From assembly GCA_945876925.1 (NCBI GenBank), contig CAMCQD010000013.1, forward strand, positions 1 through 12,041: a stretch of 12,041 nucleotides of DNA, written 5' to 3'. This document shows, one piece after another, positions 1 through 8,393 of this stretch (positions within the stretch are counted from its first letter, which is position 1; each line of letters opens with the position of its first letter). Under the pieces are notes generated by a model. The model saw only the letters and a program-made list of their open reading frames with translations. It ran no database searches and was not told the DNA's origin. A program made the position numbers and the translations under genes. The DNA comes from an uncultured Dermatophilus sp. (GTDB lineage Bacteria > Actinomycetota > Actinomycetes > Actinomycetales > Dermatophilaceae).

Positions 1-8
1 TGCCCCCG

Positions 9-2102
9 GTGTGCTCGGCCACCGGGTGGAGCGCGGCCGACGTGCGCGCGGTCGATACCGCCCGGGTGCTGGCCGCGGACGCCGTGCAGCGGGCCGGGAA
101 CGGCCACCCGGGCACCGCCATCAGCCTGGCCCCGGTCGCGTACCTGCTGTACCACGACATCCTGCGGATAGATCCGGCGGATCCGGGCTGGCTCGGGCGG
201 GACCGGTTCGTGCTGTCCGCCGGGCACGCCAGCCTGCTCCTCTACACGCAGCTGTACCTGGCCGGGATGGGCCTGGAGCTATCCGACCTGGAGGCGCTGC
301 GCACGTGGGGCAGCCGCACCCCCGGGCATCCCGAAGTGGGCTGCCCCGCCCCGGTCGAGACCACGACCGGCCCGCTGGGCAGCGGCCTGGCCACCGCGGT
401 CGGGATGGCGATGGCGCAGCGGCGCCAGCGCGGCCTGCTCGACCCGGACGCCCCCGACGGCGAGAGCCCCTTCGACCACGACATCTTCGTGCTCTCCGGG
501 GACGGCTGCCTGCAGGAAGGCGTCACCAGCGAGGCCTGCTCGCTGGCCGGGCACCAGCAGCTGGGCAACCTCACCCTGATCTACGACCGCAACTACATCT
601 CCATCGAGGACGACATCGCGATCGCCAGCTCCGAGGACGTGCCCGGGCGGTTCCGGGCCTACGGCTGGGATGTGCGCCTCGTGAGCTGGCGCGCCCCCGG
701 CGGCACCGCGCCCTACCTGGAGGACATCGACGCCCTGCGCGCGGCCATCGAGGCCGGCCGCCAGGTCCGCGACAAGCCGACCATCATCGTGCTCGACACC
801 ATCATCGCCTGGCCCTGCCCCACCAAGCAGGACAGCGGCGCCTCGCACGGGGCGGCCCTGGGCGCCGGGGAGGTCGCCGGGCTCAAGCAGCTGCTCGGCT
901 TCGACCCCGGCCAGTCCTTCGCGGTGGAGGACAGCGTCATCGAGCACACCCGCGCCGCCGCCGCCGCGCGCGGGCGCGCCCTCCGCGCAGCATGGGACCG
1001 CCGCCTGGAGCAGTGGCGCGAAGGCAACCCCGCCCGGGCCGGGCTGCTCGACCGGCTGGCCGCGCATCAGCTACCCGAGGGGTGGACCGGCGTGCTGCCC
1101 TCGTGGGAACCGGACCCCAAGGGCATCGCGACCCGCGCGGCCTCCGGCGCGGTGCTCAGCGCGCTGGCCCCGGTGATGCCCGAGCTGTGGGGCGGATCGG
1201 CCGACCTGGCCGGGTCGAACAACACCAGCATGGCCGGGGAGCCCAGTTTCGTTCCGCTGGAGCATCAGACCCGCGCCTTCCAGGGCAATCCGTACGGGCG
1301 CACGCTGCACTTCGGCGTCCGCGAGCACGCCATGGGCATGATCCTCAACGGCATCGCCCTGGAGGGCCTGACCCGCCCCTACGGCGGCACGTTCCTGGCG
1401 TTCGCCGACTTCATGCGCCCGGCGGTGCGGCTGGCCGCGCTGCAGGACCTGCCGGTCACCTTCATCTGGTCGCACGACTCCATCGGCCTGGGCGAGGACG
1501 GGCCCACCCATCAGCCCGTCGAGCACATTCCCAGCCTGCGGCTCATCCCCGGCCTGGCCGTGGTGCGCCCCGCCGACGCCCACGAGACCGTCGTAGCCTG
1601 GCGCACCATCCTCGAGCAGGGCAAGCCGGCCGGGCTGCTGCTGTCCCGGCAGAACCTGCCCATCTTCGACCGGGAGGAGCACGGCTCCGCCGACGGAACC
1701 GCCCGCGGCGCATACGTGCTGCGCGACACCGGCGGCACCCCCGACGTCATCCTCATCGGCACCGGCTCGGAGGTGTACCTCGCCCTGGAGGCCGCCGCCA
1801 CCCTGGCCGCCGAGGGCATCGCCGCCCGGGTGGTATCGGCCCCGTGCCTGGAATGGTTCGACGCCCAGGAACCCGGCTACCGCGACGAGGTGCTGCCGCC
1901 GCAGGTGCGTGCCCGGGTGGCCGTCGAGGCGGCGCACCCGTACGGCTGGAAGGAACGCGTCGGGGACGCCGGTCGTGTCATCGGCATCAGCACCTTCGGG
2001 GCCTCGGCTCCCGGGCCGGAGCTGTACGAGCGGTTCGGGATCACCGCCGATGCGGTGGCGGCCGCGGCCCGCGAGTCGATCGCCGCCGCCCGCGAGCGCT
2101 GA
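9..2102 (+). CDS. tkt: Transketolase (start possibly just outside the window)
   Basis: Thiamine-diphosphate enzyme of the non-oxidative pentose phosphate pathway. It moves two-carbon units between ketose and aldose phosphates in the cytosol. From the GTG at 9 the protein has 697 residues, close to the roughly 700 of actinobacterial transketolases. Visible motifs are GHPG (32-35), SAGHASL (70-76), the ThDP/Mg motif GDG (164-166) closing with N near 195, ASHGAALG, REHAMG with the ThDP-activating Glu at 439, DSIGLGEDGPTHQP with His501, and LSRQNLP. All expected catalytic positions look intact. The start is uncertain: the frame stays open to the left edge, and bases 1-2 (TG) could be the end of an NTG start in the same frame, followed by codons for PPV. 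No ribosome binding site can be seen with so little upstream sequence. zwf follows after 57 nt on the same strand, so the two are probably co-transcribed. A tal gene is not found between them. Confidence 0.96.
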   Translation: MCSATGWSAADVRAVDTARVLAADAVQRAGNGHPGTAISLAPVAYLLYHDILRIDPADPGWLGRDRFVLSAGHASLLLYTQLYLAGMGLELSDLEALRTWGSRTPGHPEVGCPAPVETTTGPLGSGLATAVGMAMAQRRQRGLLDPDAPDGESPFDHDIFVLSGDGCLQEGVTSEACSLAGHQQLGNLTLIYDRNYISIEDDIAIASSEDVPGRFRAYGWDVRLVSWRAPGGTAPYLEDIDALRAAIEAGRQVRDKPTIIVLDTIIAWPCPTKQDSGASHGAALGAGEVAGLKQLLGFDPGQSFAVEDSVIEHTRAAAAARGRALRAAWDRRLEQWREGNPARAGLLDRLAAHQLPEGWTGVLPSWEPDPKGIATRAASGAVLSALAPVMPELWGGSADLAGSNNTSMAGEPSFVPLEHQTRAFQGNPYGRTLHFGVREHAMGMILNGIALEGLTRPYGGTFLAFADFMRPAVRLAALQDLPVTFIWSHDSIGLGEDGPTHQPVEHIPSLRLIPGLAVVRPADAHETVVAWRTILEQGKPAGLLLSRQNLPIFDREEHGSADGTARGAYVLRDTGGTPDVILIGTGSEVYLALEAAATLAAEGIAARVVSAPCLEWFDAQEPGYRDEVLPPQVRARVAVEAAHPYGWKERVGDAGRVIGISTFGASAPGPELYERFGITADAVAAAARESIAAARER

Positions 2103-2147
2103 CCCGGCCCGGAACTGGCAGGCCGCCCCGGCGAACCCACGACGCAC

Positions 2148-2153
2148 AGGAAG
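2148..2153 (+). promoter_or_regulatory. Ribosome binding site of zwf
   Basis: AGGAAG lies six bases before the ATG at 2160. This supports that start for zwf over the internal ATG at codon 10. Confidence 0.75.
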
Positions 2154-2159
2154 TGAGCG

Positions 2160-3697
<1,538 letters not shown>

Positions 3698-3701
<4 letters not shown>

Positions 3702-4621
3702 TCATCGACCTGCCCGCCACCACCATCCCGGAGCTGAGCAAGCGGATCGTCTCCGTGCGGGAGAACACCGGCGCCATGGCCCTGGGCCGCGTGATGACCC
3801 TCATCGTGCTCGTGAGCGAGGAATGCGTGGAGGACGCCATCCGCGCCGCCAGCGACGGCACCCGGCAGCACCCCAGCCGGATCATCGTGCTCGTCGAGGG
3901 CAGCCGGCGCGGCGCGAACCGCCTGGACGCCCAGATCCGCATCGGCGGGGACGCCGGCGCGGGTGAATTCGTCGTGCTGCGGCTGTTCGGCGAACTCACC
4001 CGGCATGGCGAATCAGTCGTCCTGCCGCTGCTGCTGGCCGACTCCCCGATTGTCGCGTGGTGGCCCGGCAAGGCCCCGCGCGACGTCGCCGGTCACCCGG
4101 TCGGCTCGCTGGCGCAGCGGCGGATCACCGACGCCGAGGCGCAACCGGAGCCGATCGCCTCCATGCGCACCCGGGCGCGGCACTACCGGCCCGGGGATAC
4201 CGACCTGGCCTGGACCCGCACGACGCGCTGGCGCGGGCTGCTCACCTCCCTGCTGGATGAGCCCCCGTACTCGCCGGTGCTGTCCGCTGAGGTCACCGGC
4301 AGCCCGGAGTCGGCCTCGGCGGATCTGCTGGCCGGCTGGCTGTCGGTCTCGCTCGGGGTGCCGGTCCGCCGGTCAGCCGAGAGCAGCGCCCCGGGCATCC
4401 ACGGCGTGACGCTGACCCGCGAGCACGGCGAGACCACCTTGCACCGCCCGGACGGCGTACGGGCCGGGCTGCACCGCCCCGGCAAGCCGACCCGCCAGAT
4501 CGCGCTGCCCCGGCGCGGCGATGCCGAGTGCCTGGCCGATGAGCTGTCCCGGCTGGACGCCGACGAGACCTACGCGCTGGCGCTGCGCACCGGCATCCCG
4601 CAGGTGCGGCCGCGGTCATAG
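3698..4621 (+). CDS. opcA: Glucose-6-phosphate dehydrogenase assembly protein OpcA
   Basis: 307-residue cytosolic partner of G6PDH, thought to promote oligomerisation and allosteric activation of Zwf. The N-terminus MIIDLPATTIPELSKR, the segment GRVMTLIVLV, and the block ADSPIVAWWPG (Trp121-Trp122) followed by GSLAQRRITDAE match actinobacterial OpcA; length is as expected (about 300). A ribosome binding site GGAGG (3688-3692) lies five bases before the ATG, inside the end of zwf. Start and zwf stop overlap as ATGA (3698-3701), so translation is probably coupled and the two partners made in matched amounts. No catalytic motif is expected. The only cysteines I see are in EECVED and DAECLAD, so cyanobacteria-style redox control cannot be argued from the sequence. 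The gene that often follows, pgl/devB, is absent; secG on the opposite strand comes next. Confidence 0.95.
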
Positions 4622-4624
4622 CGG

Positions 4625-4658
4625 CTCCGGCCGTCCCGGGTTCCGTCTCGTCCCGGAG
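4625..4658. terminator. Weak inverted repeat between convergent opcA and secG
   Basis: CTCCGG (4625-4630) and CCGGAG (4653-4658) form a 6-bp inverted repeat with a 22-nt loop in the 66-bp gap between the two convergent stop codons. There is no T-tract. It is the only candidate I find for ending either transcript here, and it is weak. Confidence 0.2.
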
Positions 4659-4687
4659 GTCCTGCGGGAGGAGGCGCCGACCGGGGA

Positions 4688-4933
4688 TCAGTACATGAAC
4701 CGGGTGATGAGCCCGAGCCCGGCGACGCAGCCCAGCCAGACCAGGCCGACGCCGATGGTGATCCGGTTGAGGTTGCGCTCGGCCACGGAGGAGCCGCCCA
4801 TGGTGCTGTGCATCGCGCCGCCGAACATCTCGGAGACGCCGCCGCCCTGGCCCTTGTGCATGAGGATGAGCACGGTGAGGAACAGGCTGGTGATGACGAG
4901 CAGCACCTGCAGCACGATGGTGAGAACGTTCAT
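4688..4933 (-). CDS. secG: Preprotein translocase subunit SecG
   Basis: Small membrane subunit of the SecYEG channel that assists SecA-driven protein export. The protein has 81 residues. Two hydrophobic helices (about 3-24 and 56-77) flank a cytoplasmic loop with the family motif LMHKGQGGGVSEMFGGA and the following GSSVAERNLNRIT. I take the ATG at 4933: an AGGAG lies upstream at 4945-4949 (11-nt spacing, slightly long), and the first helix starts immediately. The in-frame extension up to 5020 is rich in Arg and Asp and unlike SecG. The gene follows tpiA after 162 nt that contain two strong inverted repeats, so it may have its own promoter. The tpiA-secG neighbourhood is conserved in many actinomycetes. 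Confidence 0.94.
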   Translation of the reverse strand: MNVLTIVLQVLLVITSLFLTVLILMHKGQGGGVSEMFGGAMHSTMGGSSVAERNLNRITIGVGLVWLGCVAGLGLITRFMY

Positions 4934-5003
4934 GCGGTCGCCGGCTCCTGCGATGGATAGTCGGTCTCGGACGTGTCGGTGATCGTCCCCCCGGGCACGG
5001 CAA

Positions 5004-5043
5004 CGGCCCCGATCCCGCAACTGAGTGTACGTGATCGGGGCCG
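5004..5043 (-). promoter_or_regulatory. 11-bp inverted repeat bracketing a possible secG -10 box
   Basis: CGGCCCCGATC (5004-5014) and GATCGGGGCCG (5033-5043) are perfect inverted repeats separated by 18 nt. On the minus strand the spacer contains TACACT (5024-5029), which fits the actinobacterial -10 pattern TANNNT. Only a weak -35 (GCGGCA, 5047-5052, 17-bp spacing) precedes it. It could be a second terminator after tpiA, or an operator placed over a secG promoter. There is no T-tract. The repeat is seen directly; its function is inferred. Confidence 0.4.
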
Positions 5044-5063
5044 CAGTGCCGCGCGGGCGATCA

Positions 5064-5089
5064 GCGGCGCGCGTTAACCCGCGCGCCGC
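5064..5089 (-). terminator. Probable terminator hairpin after tpiA
   Basis: GCGGCGCGCG (5064-5073) and CGCGCGCCGC (5080-5089) pair perfectly over 10 bp around the 6-nt loop TTAACC, starting 6 nt after the tpiA stop codon. All stem pairs are G-C. No U-tract follows, as is common for actinobacterial terminators. Confidence 0.55.
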
Positions 5090-5095
5090 CGGTTC

Positions 5096-5884
5096 TCAGC
5101 CCTGCTGCTGGTAGAGGCAGATCGGGCCGAAGTCCTCAGCGGTCAGCGAGGCGCCGCCGACGAGCGCGCCATCGACGTCGGGCTGGTTCATGATGGCCAC
5201 GACGTTGCCGCCCTTGACCGAGCCGCCGTAGAGGATGCGGACCTTACCGGCCAGCTCCTCGTCGTACAGCTCGGCGAGCTTACCGCGGATGGCCGAGTTC
5301 ACCTCCTGTGCGTCCTCGGGGGTGGCGACCTCGCCGGTGCCGATGGCCCAGATGGGCTCATAGGCGATGACGATGGTCGCGGCCTGCTCGGCGGGCAGGC
5401 CCTCGAAGTCCGCTTCGATCTGGGCGAGCACGTGCTCGACCTGCTTCCCGGCCTTGCGGACCTCCAGGCCCTCGCCGCAGCACAGGATCGGCACCAGGCC
5501 ATGCTTGAAGGCAGCCTTGACCTTGGCGTTGACGACCTCGTCGGTCTCGTTGTGGTACTCGCGGCGCTCGCTGTGCCCGATGACCACGTACGTGCAGCCC
5601 AGCTTGTCGAGCATGGCACCGGACACCTCGCCGGTGTAGGCCCCCGAGTCGTGCACCGAGATGTCCTGCGCGCCGTACTTCAGGCCCAGGTTGTCGCCTT
5701 CGACGAGGGTCTGCACGGTGCGGATGTCGGTGAACGGCGGGAGCACGGCGACCTCGACGGCCTCGTAGTCGTGCTTGGCGTCCTTGAGCGTCCAGTCCAG
5801 CTTCTGCACCAGGTGGGCGGCCTGCTGGTGGTCGAGGTTCATCTTCCAGTTGCCCGCCATCAGCGGCGTGCGGGTGGTGCTCAC
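5096..5884 (-). CDS. tpiA: Triose-phosphate isomerase
   Basis: Interconverts dihydroxyacetone phosphate and glyceraldehyde 3-phosphate; cytosolic TIM-barrel dimer. The protein has 262 residues, typical. Active-site elements are GNWKMN with Asn12 and Lys14, VIGHSERR with His104, AYEPIWAIGTG with catalytic Glu176 and the mobile loop 6, YGGSVKGGN for phosphate binding, and DGALVGGASL near the end. The start is a GTG at 5884, preceded by AAGGAG at 5890-5895 with a 5-nt spacer; an overlapping ATG one base off is out of frame. It follows pgk after 40 nt with no terminator-like structure, so gap-pgk-tpiA can be a transcription unit, with the strong hairpin at 5064-5089 as its likely end. Confidence 0.98.
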   Translation of the reverse strand: MSTTRTPLMAGNWKMNLDHQQAAHLVQKLDWTLKDAKHDYEAVEVAVLPPFTDIRTVQTLVEGDNLGLKYGAQDISVHDSGAYTGEVSGAMLDKLGCTYVVIGHSERREYHNETDEVVNAKVKAAFKHGLVPILCCGEGLEVRKAGKQVEHVLAQIEADFEGLPAEQAATIVIAYEPIWAIGTGEVATPEDAQEVNSAIRGKLAELYDEELAGKVRILYGGSVKGGNVVAIMNQPDVDGALVGGASLTAEDFGPICLYQQQG

Positions 5885-5889
5885 ATTTG

Positions 5890-5895
5890 CTCCTT
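5890..5895 (-). promoter_or_regulatory. Ribosome binding site of tpiA
   Basis: AAGGAG on the minus strand, five bases before the GTG start at 5884. It decides the start in favour of GTG. Confidence 0.75.
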
Positions 5896-5924
5896 AAGTA
5901 CTCGTGCCCCGGACCGGGCGGCCC

Positions 5925-7133
5925 TCACTTGGACAGGATGTCGATACCCGGCAGGATCTTGCCCTCGAGGTACTCCAGGCTGGCACCACCGCCGGTGGAG
6001 ATGTGCCCGAAGTCAGCGTCGGCGAAGCCGAGCTGGCGCACGGCAGCAGCCGAGTCCCCGCCGCCGACGACGGTCAGCGCGCCCGCGGCGGTAGCGTCGG
6101 CGAGGGCCTGCGCGACGGCCTTGGTGCCGGCCGAGAACGGGGCCATCTCGAAGGCGCCCATGGGGCCGTTCCAGAAGACGGTCTTGCAGTCGGCGACCTT
6201 GCTGGCGAACAGCCGGGCGCTCTCCGGGCCGATGTCCAGGCCCATCTGGCTGGCCGGGATCTCATTGGACGGGACCACCGACACCGGTCCGTCAGCGGAG
6301 AATTCCGGCGAGATCACGGTGTCGATCGGCAGCACGATCTCCACGCCGGCGTCCTCGGCCTTCTTCAGGAAGCCCGCGCACGTCTCGATCTTCTCGGTGT
6401 CCAGCAGGCTCTTGCCGACTTCGTAGCCCTTGGCCGCGAGGAAGGTGTAGGCCATGCCGCCGCCGATGACGAGCCGGTCGGCGGTCTTCATGAGGTTCTC
6501 GATGACGGCGAGCTTGTCGGCCACCTTGGCACCGCCGAGCACGACCGCGTAAGGACGCTCCGGGTCCTCGGTGAGGCGCCTGAGCACGTCGACCTCGCGC
6601 AGCACCAGGCCGCCGGCGTAGGCGGGCAGGCGGGTGGCGACGTCGTACACCGACGCCTGCTTGCGGTGCACCACGCCGAAGCCGTCGGAGACGAAGGCGT
6701 CGGCCAGCTTGGCCAGCTCGTCGGCGAAGGCGCCCCGCTCGGCCTCGTCCTTGCTGGTCTCCCCGGCGTTGAAGCGCAGGTTCTCCAGGAGCGCGACCTG
6801 GCCGTCGGTGAGCCCGGCGACCACGGAAGCGGCCTGCTCACCGACCGTGTCGCCGGCGAAGACGACCTGGGTGCCCAGCAGCTCGGACAGCCGCGGCACG
6901 ACGGGAGCCAGGGAGTACTTCTCCTCCGGGGTGCCCTTGGGACGGCCCAGGTGGGCGACCACGATGACGCGGGCGCCCGCGTCGCTCAGGGCCTTGATCG
7001 TGGGAACCGACGCGCGGACCCGGCCGTCGTCGGTGATGTTGCGGTCGGCGTCGAGCGGGACGTTCAGGTCACTGCGGACCAGGACTCGCTTCCCGGCAAC
7101 GCCAGCGGCGATGAGGTCCTCGGTCGTCTTCAT
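5925..7133 (-). CDS. pgk: Phosphoglycerate kinase
   Basis: Transfers phosphate between 1,3-bisphosphoglycerate and ADP in lower glycolysis and gluconeogenesis; cytosolic, two-domain monomer. The protein has 402 residues, a normal length. The N-terminal substrate domain shows RSDLNVPLD (20-28), RVR with the catalytic-type Arg near 38-40, HLGRPKG (61-67), LLENLRF with Arg120, and GVVHRKQAS (153-161). The C-terminal nucleotide domain shows GGAKVADK (200-207), WNGPMGAFE (321-329), GGGDSAAA (357-364) and HISTGGGASLEYLEGK (377-392). I chose the ATG at 7133, which has AAGGAAG eight bases upstream. An in-frame TTG at 7151 would swallow that ribosome binding site and adds only six residues. It lies between gap (240-nt spacer full of inverted repeats) and tpiA (40-nt spacer). 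Confidence 0.98.
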   Translation of the reverse strand: MKTTEDLIAAGVAGKRVLVRSDLNVPLDADRNITDDGRVRASVPTIKALSDAGARVIVVAHLGRPKGTPEEKYSLAPVVPRLSELLGTQVVFAGDTVGEQAASVVAGLTDGQVALLENLRFNAGETSKDEAERGAFADELAKLADAFVSDGFGVVHRKQASVYDVATRLPAYAGGLVLREVDVLRRLTEDPERPYAVVLGGAKVADKLAVIENLMKTADRLVIGGGMAYTFLAAKGYEVGKSLLDTEKIETCAGFLKKAEDAGVEIVLPIDTVISPEFSADGPVSVVPSNEIPASQMGLDIGPESARLFASKVADCKTVFWNGPMGAFEMAPFSAGTKAVAQALADATAAGALTVVGGGDSAAAVRQLGFADADFGHISTGGGASLEYLEGKILPGIDILSK

Positions 7134-7177
7134 ACAGGTCACTTCCTTCAAGCGGGTGTATCTGCCTGGTCACGCGA

Positions 7178-7199
7178 CCGGGCAGCAGCCGCCGCCCGG
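7178..7199 (-). repeat. Short inverted repeat in the pgk leader
   Basis: CCGGGC (7178-7183) and GCCCGG (7194-7199) form a 6-bp stem with a 10-nt loop, about 45 nt upstream of the pgk start. It may be a leader hairpin, but such short GC repeats are expected by chance in this DNA. Confidence 0.2.
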
Positions 7200-7244
7200 C
7201 GTCGGGCCGCGGCAGGCACGCACCCGACTGATATCGGTGCTACG

Positions 7245-7290
7245 CCACGTGCGCCGGGCGACCGGGAGCCCGGCCACCCGGCGCACGTGG
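7245..7290 (-). repeat. Large 14-bp inverted repeat between gap and pgk
   Basis: CCACGTGCGCCGGG (7245-7258) and CCCGGCGCACGTGG (7277-7290) are perfect inverted repeats with an 18-nt loop. The loop itself holds CCGGG-AG-CCCGG (7262-7273). It lies about 110 nt upstream of pgk and 83 nt after the gap stop. It could act as a transcription terminator or attenuator, an RNA stability element, or a protein-binding palindrome (each arm contains CACGTG). The structure is seen directly; the role is inferred. Confidence 0.55.
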
Positions 7291-7298
7291 TGAAGGTA

Positions 7299-7317
7299 GC
7301 CGGGGATGTCCCCCGGC
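7299..7317 (-). repeat. 7-bp hairpin between gap and pgk
   Basis: GCCGGGG (7299-7305) and CCCCGGC (7311-7317) pair perfectly around the 5-nt loop ATGTC. It is the third of four consecutive hairpins after the gap stop codon. Confidence 0.4.
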
Positions 7318-7320
7318 GTA

Positions 7321-7354
7321 CCCGGTGAGGGAACGGGAACGTCACCTCACCGGG
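7321..7354 (-). terminator. 10-bp hairpin after gap, candidate terminator
   Basis: CCCGGTGAGG (7321-7330) and CCTCACCGGG (7345-7354) pair perfectly with a 14-nt loop, ending 19 nt after the gap stop. No U-tract follows. It may end part of the gap transcripts, or protect their 3' end so that gap RNA outlasts pgk RNA. Confidence 0.45.
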
Positions 7355-7373
7355 CACCTGCGGGAGGCAGGTG
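7355..7373 (-). repeat. 7-bp hairpin abutting the gap stop codon
   Basis: CACCTGC (7355-7361) and GCAGGTG (7367-7373) pair around the 5-nt loop GGGAG, directly next to the gap stop codon (7374-7376). It is the first of the four hairpins in the gap-pgk spacer. Confidence 0.4.
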
Positions 7374-8378
7374 TCACAGGCTCTTGCCGACCAGCTCGGC
7401 CAGGCCGACGAGGCGGTTGCTGTAGCCCCACTCGTTGTCGTACCAGCCGACGACCTTGACGAGGTTGCCGACGACCTTGGTCAGGCCGGAGTCGAAGATG
7501 CACGAGTGCGGGTCGGTCTCGATGTCCTTGGAGACGATCGGGTCCTCGGTGTAGGCCAGGATGCCCTTGAGCTCGCCCTCGGCGGCGGCCTTGATCGCGG
7601 CGTTGACTTCCTCGACCGAGGTCTCCTTGCCGGCCACGAAGGTCAGGTCGGTCGCCGAGCCGGTCGGGGTGGGCACGCGCAGCGCGTAGCCGTCGAACTT
7701 GCCCTTGAGCTCAGGCAGGACCAGGGCGACAGCCTGGGCGGCACCGGTCTTGGTGGGCACGATGTTCAGTGCGGCGGCGCGCGAGCGGCGCAGGTCGCCG
7801 TGCGGCCCGTCCTGCAGGTTCTGGTCCGCGGTGTAGGCGTGCACCGTGGTCATGAGGCCGCGCTCGATGCCGACCGTCTCGTTGAGCACCTTGGCCATCG
7901 GGGCGAGGCAGTTGGTGGTGCAGGAGGCGTTGGAGATGATGGTGTGCTTGGCCGCGTCGTAGTCACCCTCGTTGACGCCCAGGACGATGGTGATGTCCTC
8001 GCCCTTGGCCGGGGCGGAGATGACGACCTTCTTGGCGCCGCCCACGAGGTGCTTCCTGGCGTCCTCGGCCTTGGTGAAACGCCCGGTCGACTCCACGACG
8101 ACGTCGGCACCGACCGATGCCCAGTCCAGCTGCGCCGGGTCGCGCTCTTCGAAGACCTTGAACGACTTGCCGCCCACGGTGATCGAGGACTCGTCGTAGG
8201 AGATCTCCTCGGGGAAGCGGTGGAGGATGGAGTCGTACTTGAGCAGGTGCGCAAGCGTCTTGTTGTCGGTGAGGTCGTTGACCGCGACAACTTCGATGTC
8301 AGCACCCGACGCCGCGGCGGCGCGGTAGAAGTTGCGACCGATACGGCCGAAGCCGTTGATACCTACACGAACAGTCAC
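7374..8378 (-). CDS. gap: Glyceraldehyde-3-phosphate dehydrogenase, type I
   Basis: Oxidises and phosphorylates glyceraldehyde 3-phosphate to 1,3-bisphosphoglycerate with NAD; cytosolic tetramer. From the GTG at 8378 the protein has 334 residues, exactly family size. Seen are the NAD fold INGFGRIGRN (7-16), VNDLTD (33-38) typical of NAD-dependent enzymes, the active-site SNASCTTNC with Cys153, His180 in TTVHAYT, GDLRRSRAAA, and WYDNEWGYSNR (312-322). AGGAAGG (8387-8393) sits eight bases upstream of the GTG. The frame is open to 8423, but that extension covers the ribosome binding site and does not look like GAPDH. It has a long leader after whiA and is followed by four hairpins before pgk. 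Confidence 0.98.
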   Translation of the reverse strand: MTVRVGINGFGRIGRNFYRAAAASGADIEVVAVNDLTDNKTLAHLLKYDSILHRFPEEISYDESSITVGGKSFKVFEERDPAQLDWASVGADVVVESTGRFTKAEDARKHLVGGAKKVVISAPAKGEDITIVLGVNEGDYDAAKHTIISNASCTTNCLAPMAKVLNETVGIERGLMTTVHAYTADQNLQDGPHGDLRRSRAAALNIVPTKTGAAQAVALVLPELKGKFDGYALRVPTPTGSATDLTFVAGKETSVEEVNAAIKAAAEGELKGILAYTEDPIVSKDIETDPHSCIFDSGLTKVVGNLVKVVGWYDNEWGYSNRLVGLAELVGKSL

Positions 8379-8386
8379 AGGTATTG

Positions 8387-8393
8387 CCTTCCT
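8387..8393 (-). promoter_or_regulatory. Ribosome binding site of gap
   Basis: AGGAAGG on the minus strand, eight bases before the GTG at 8378. It fixes the start at GTG rather than the longer in-frame extension. Confidence 0.7.
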
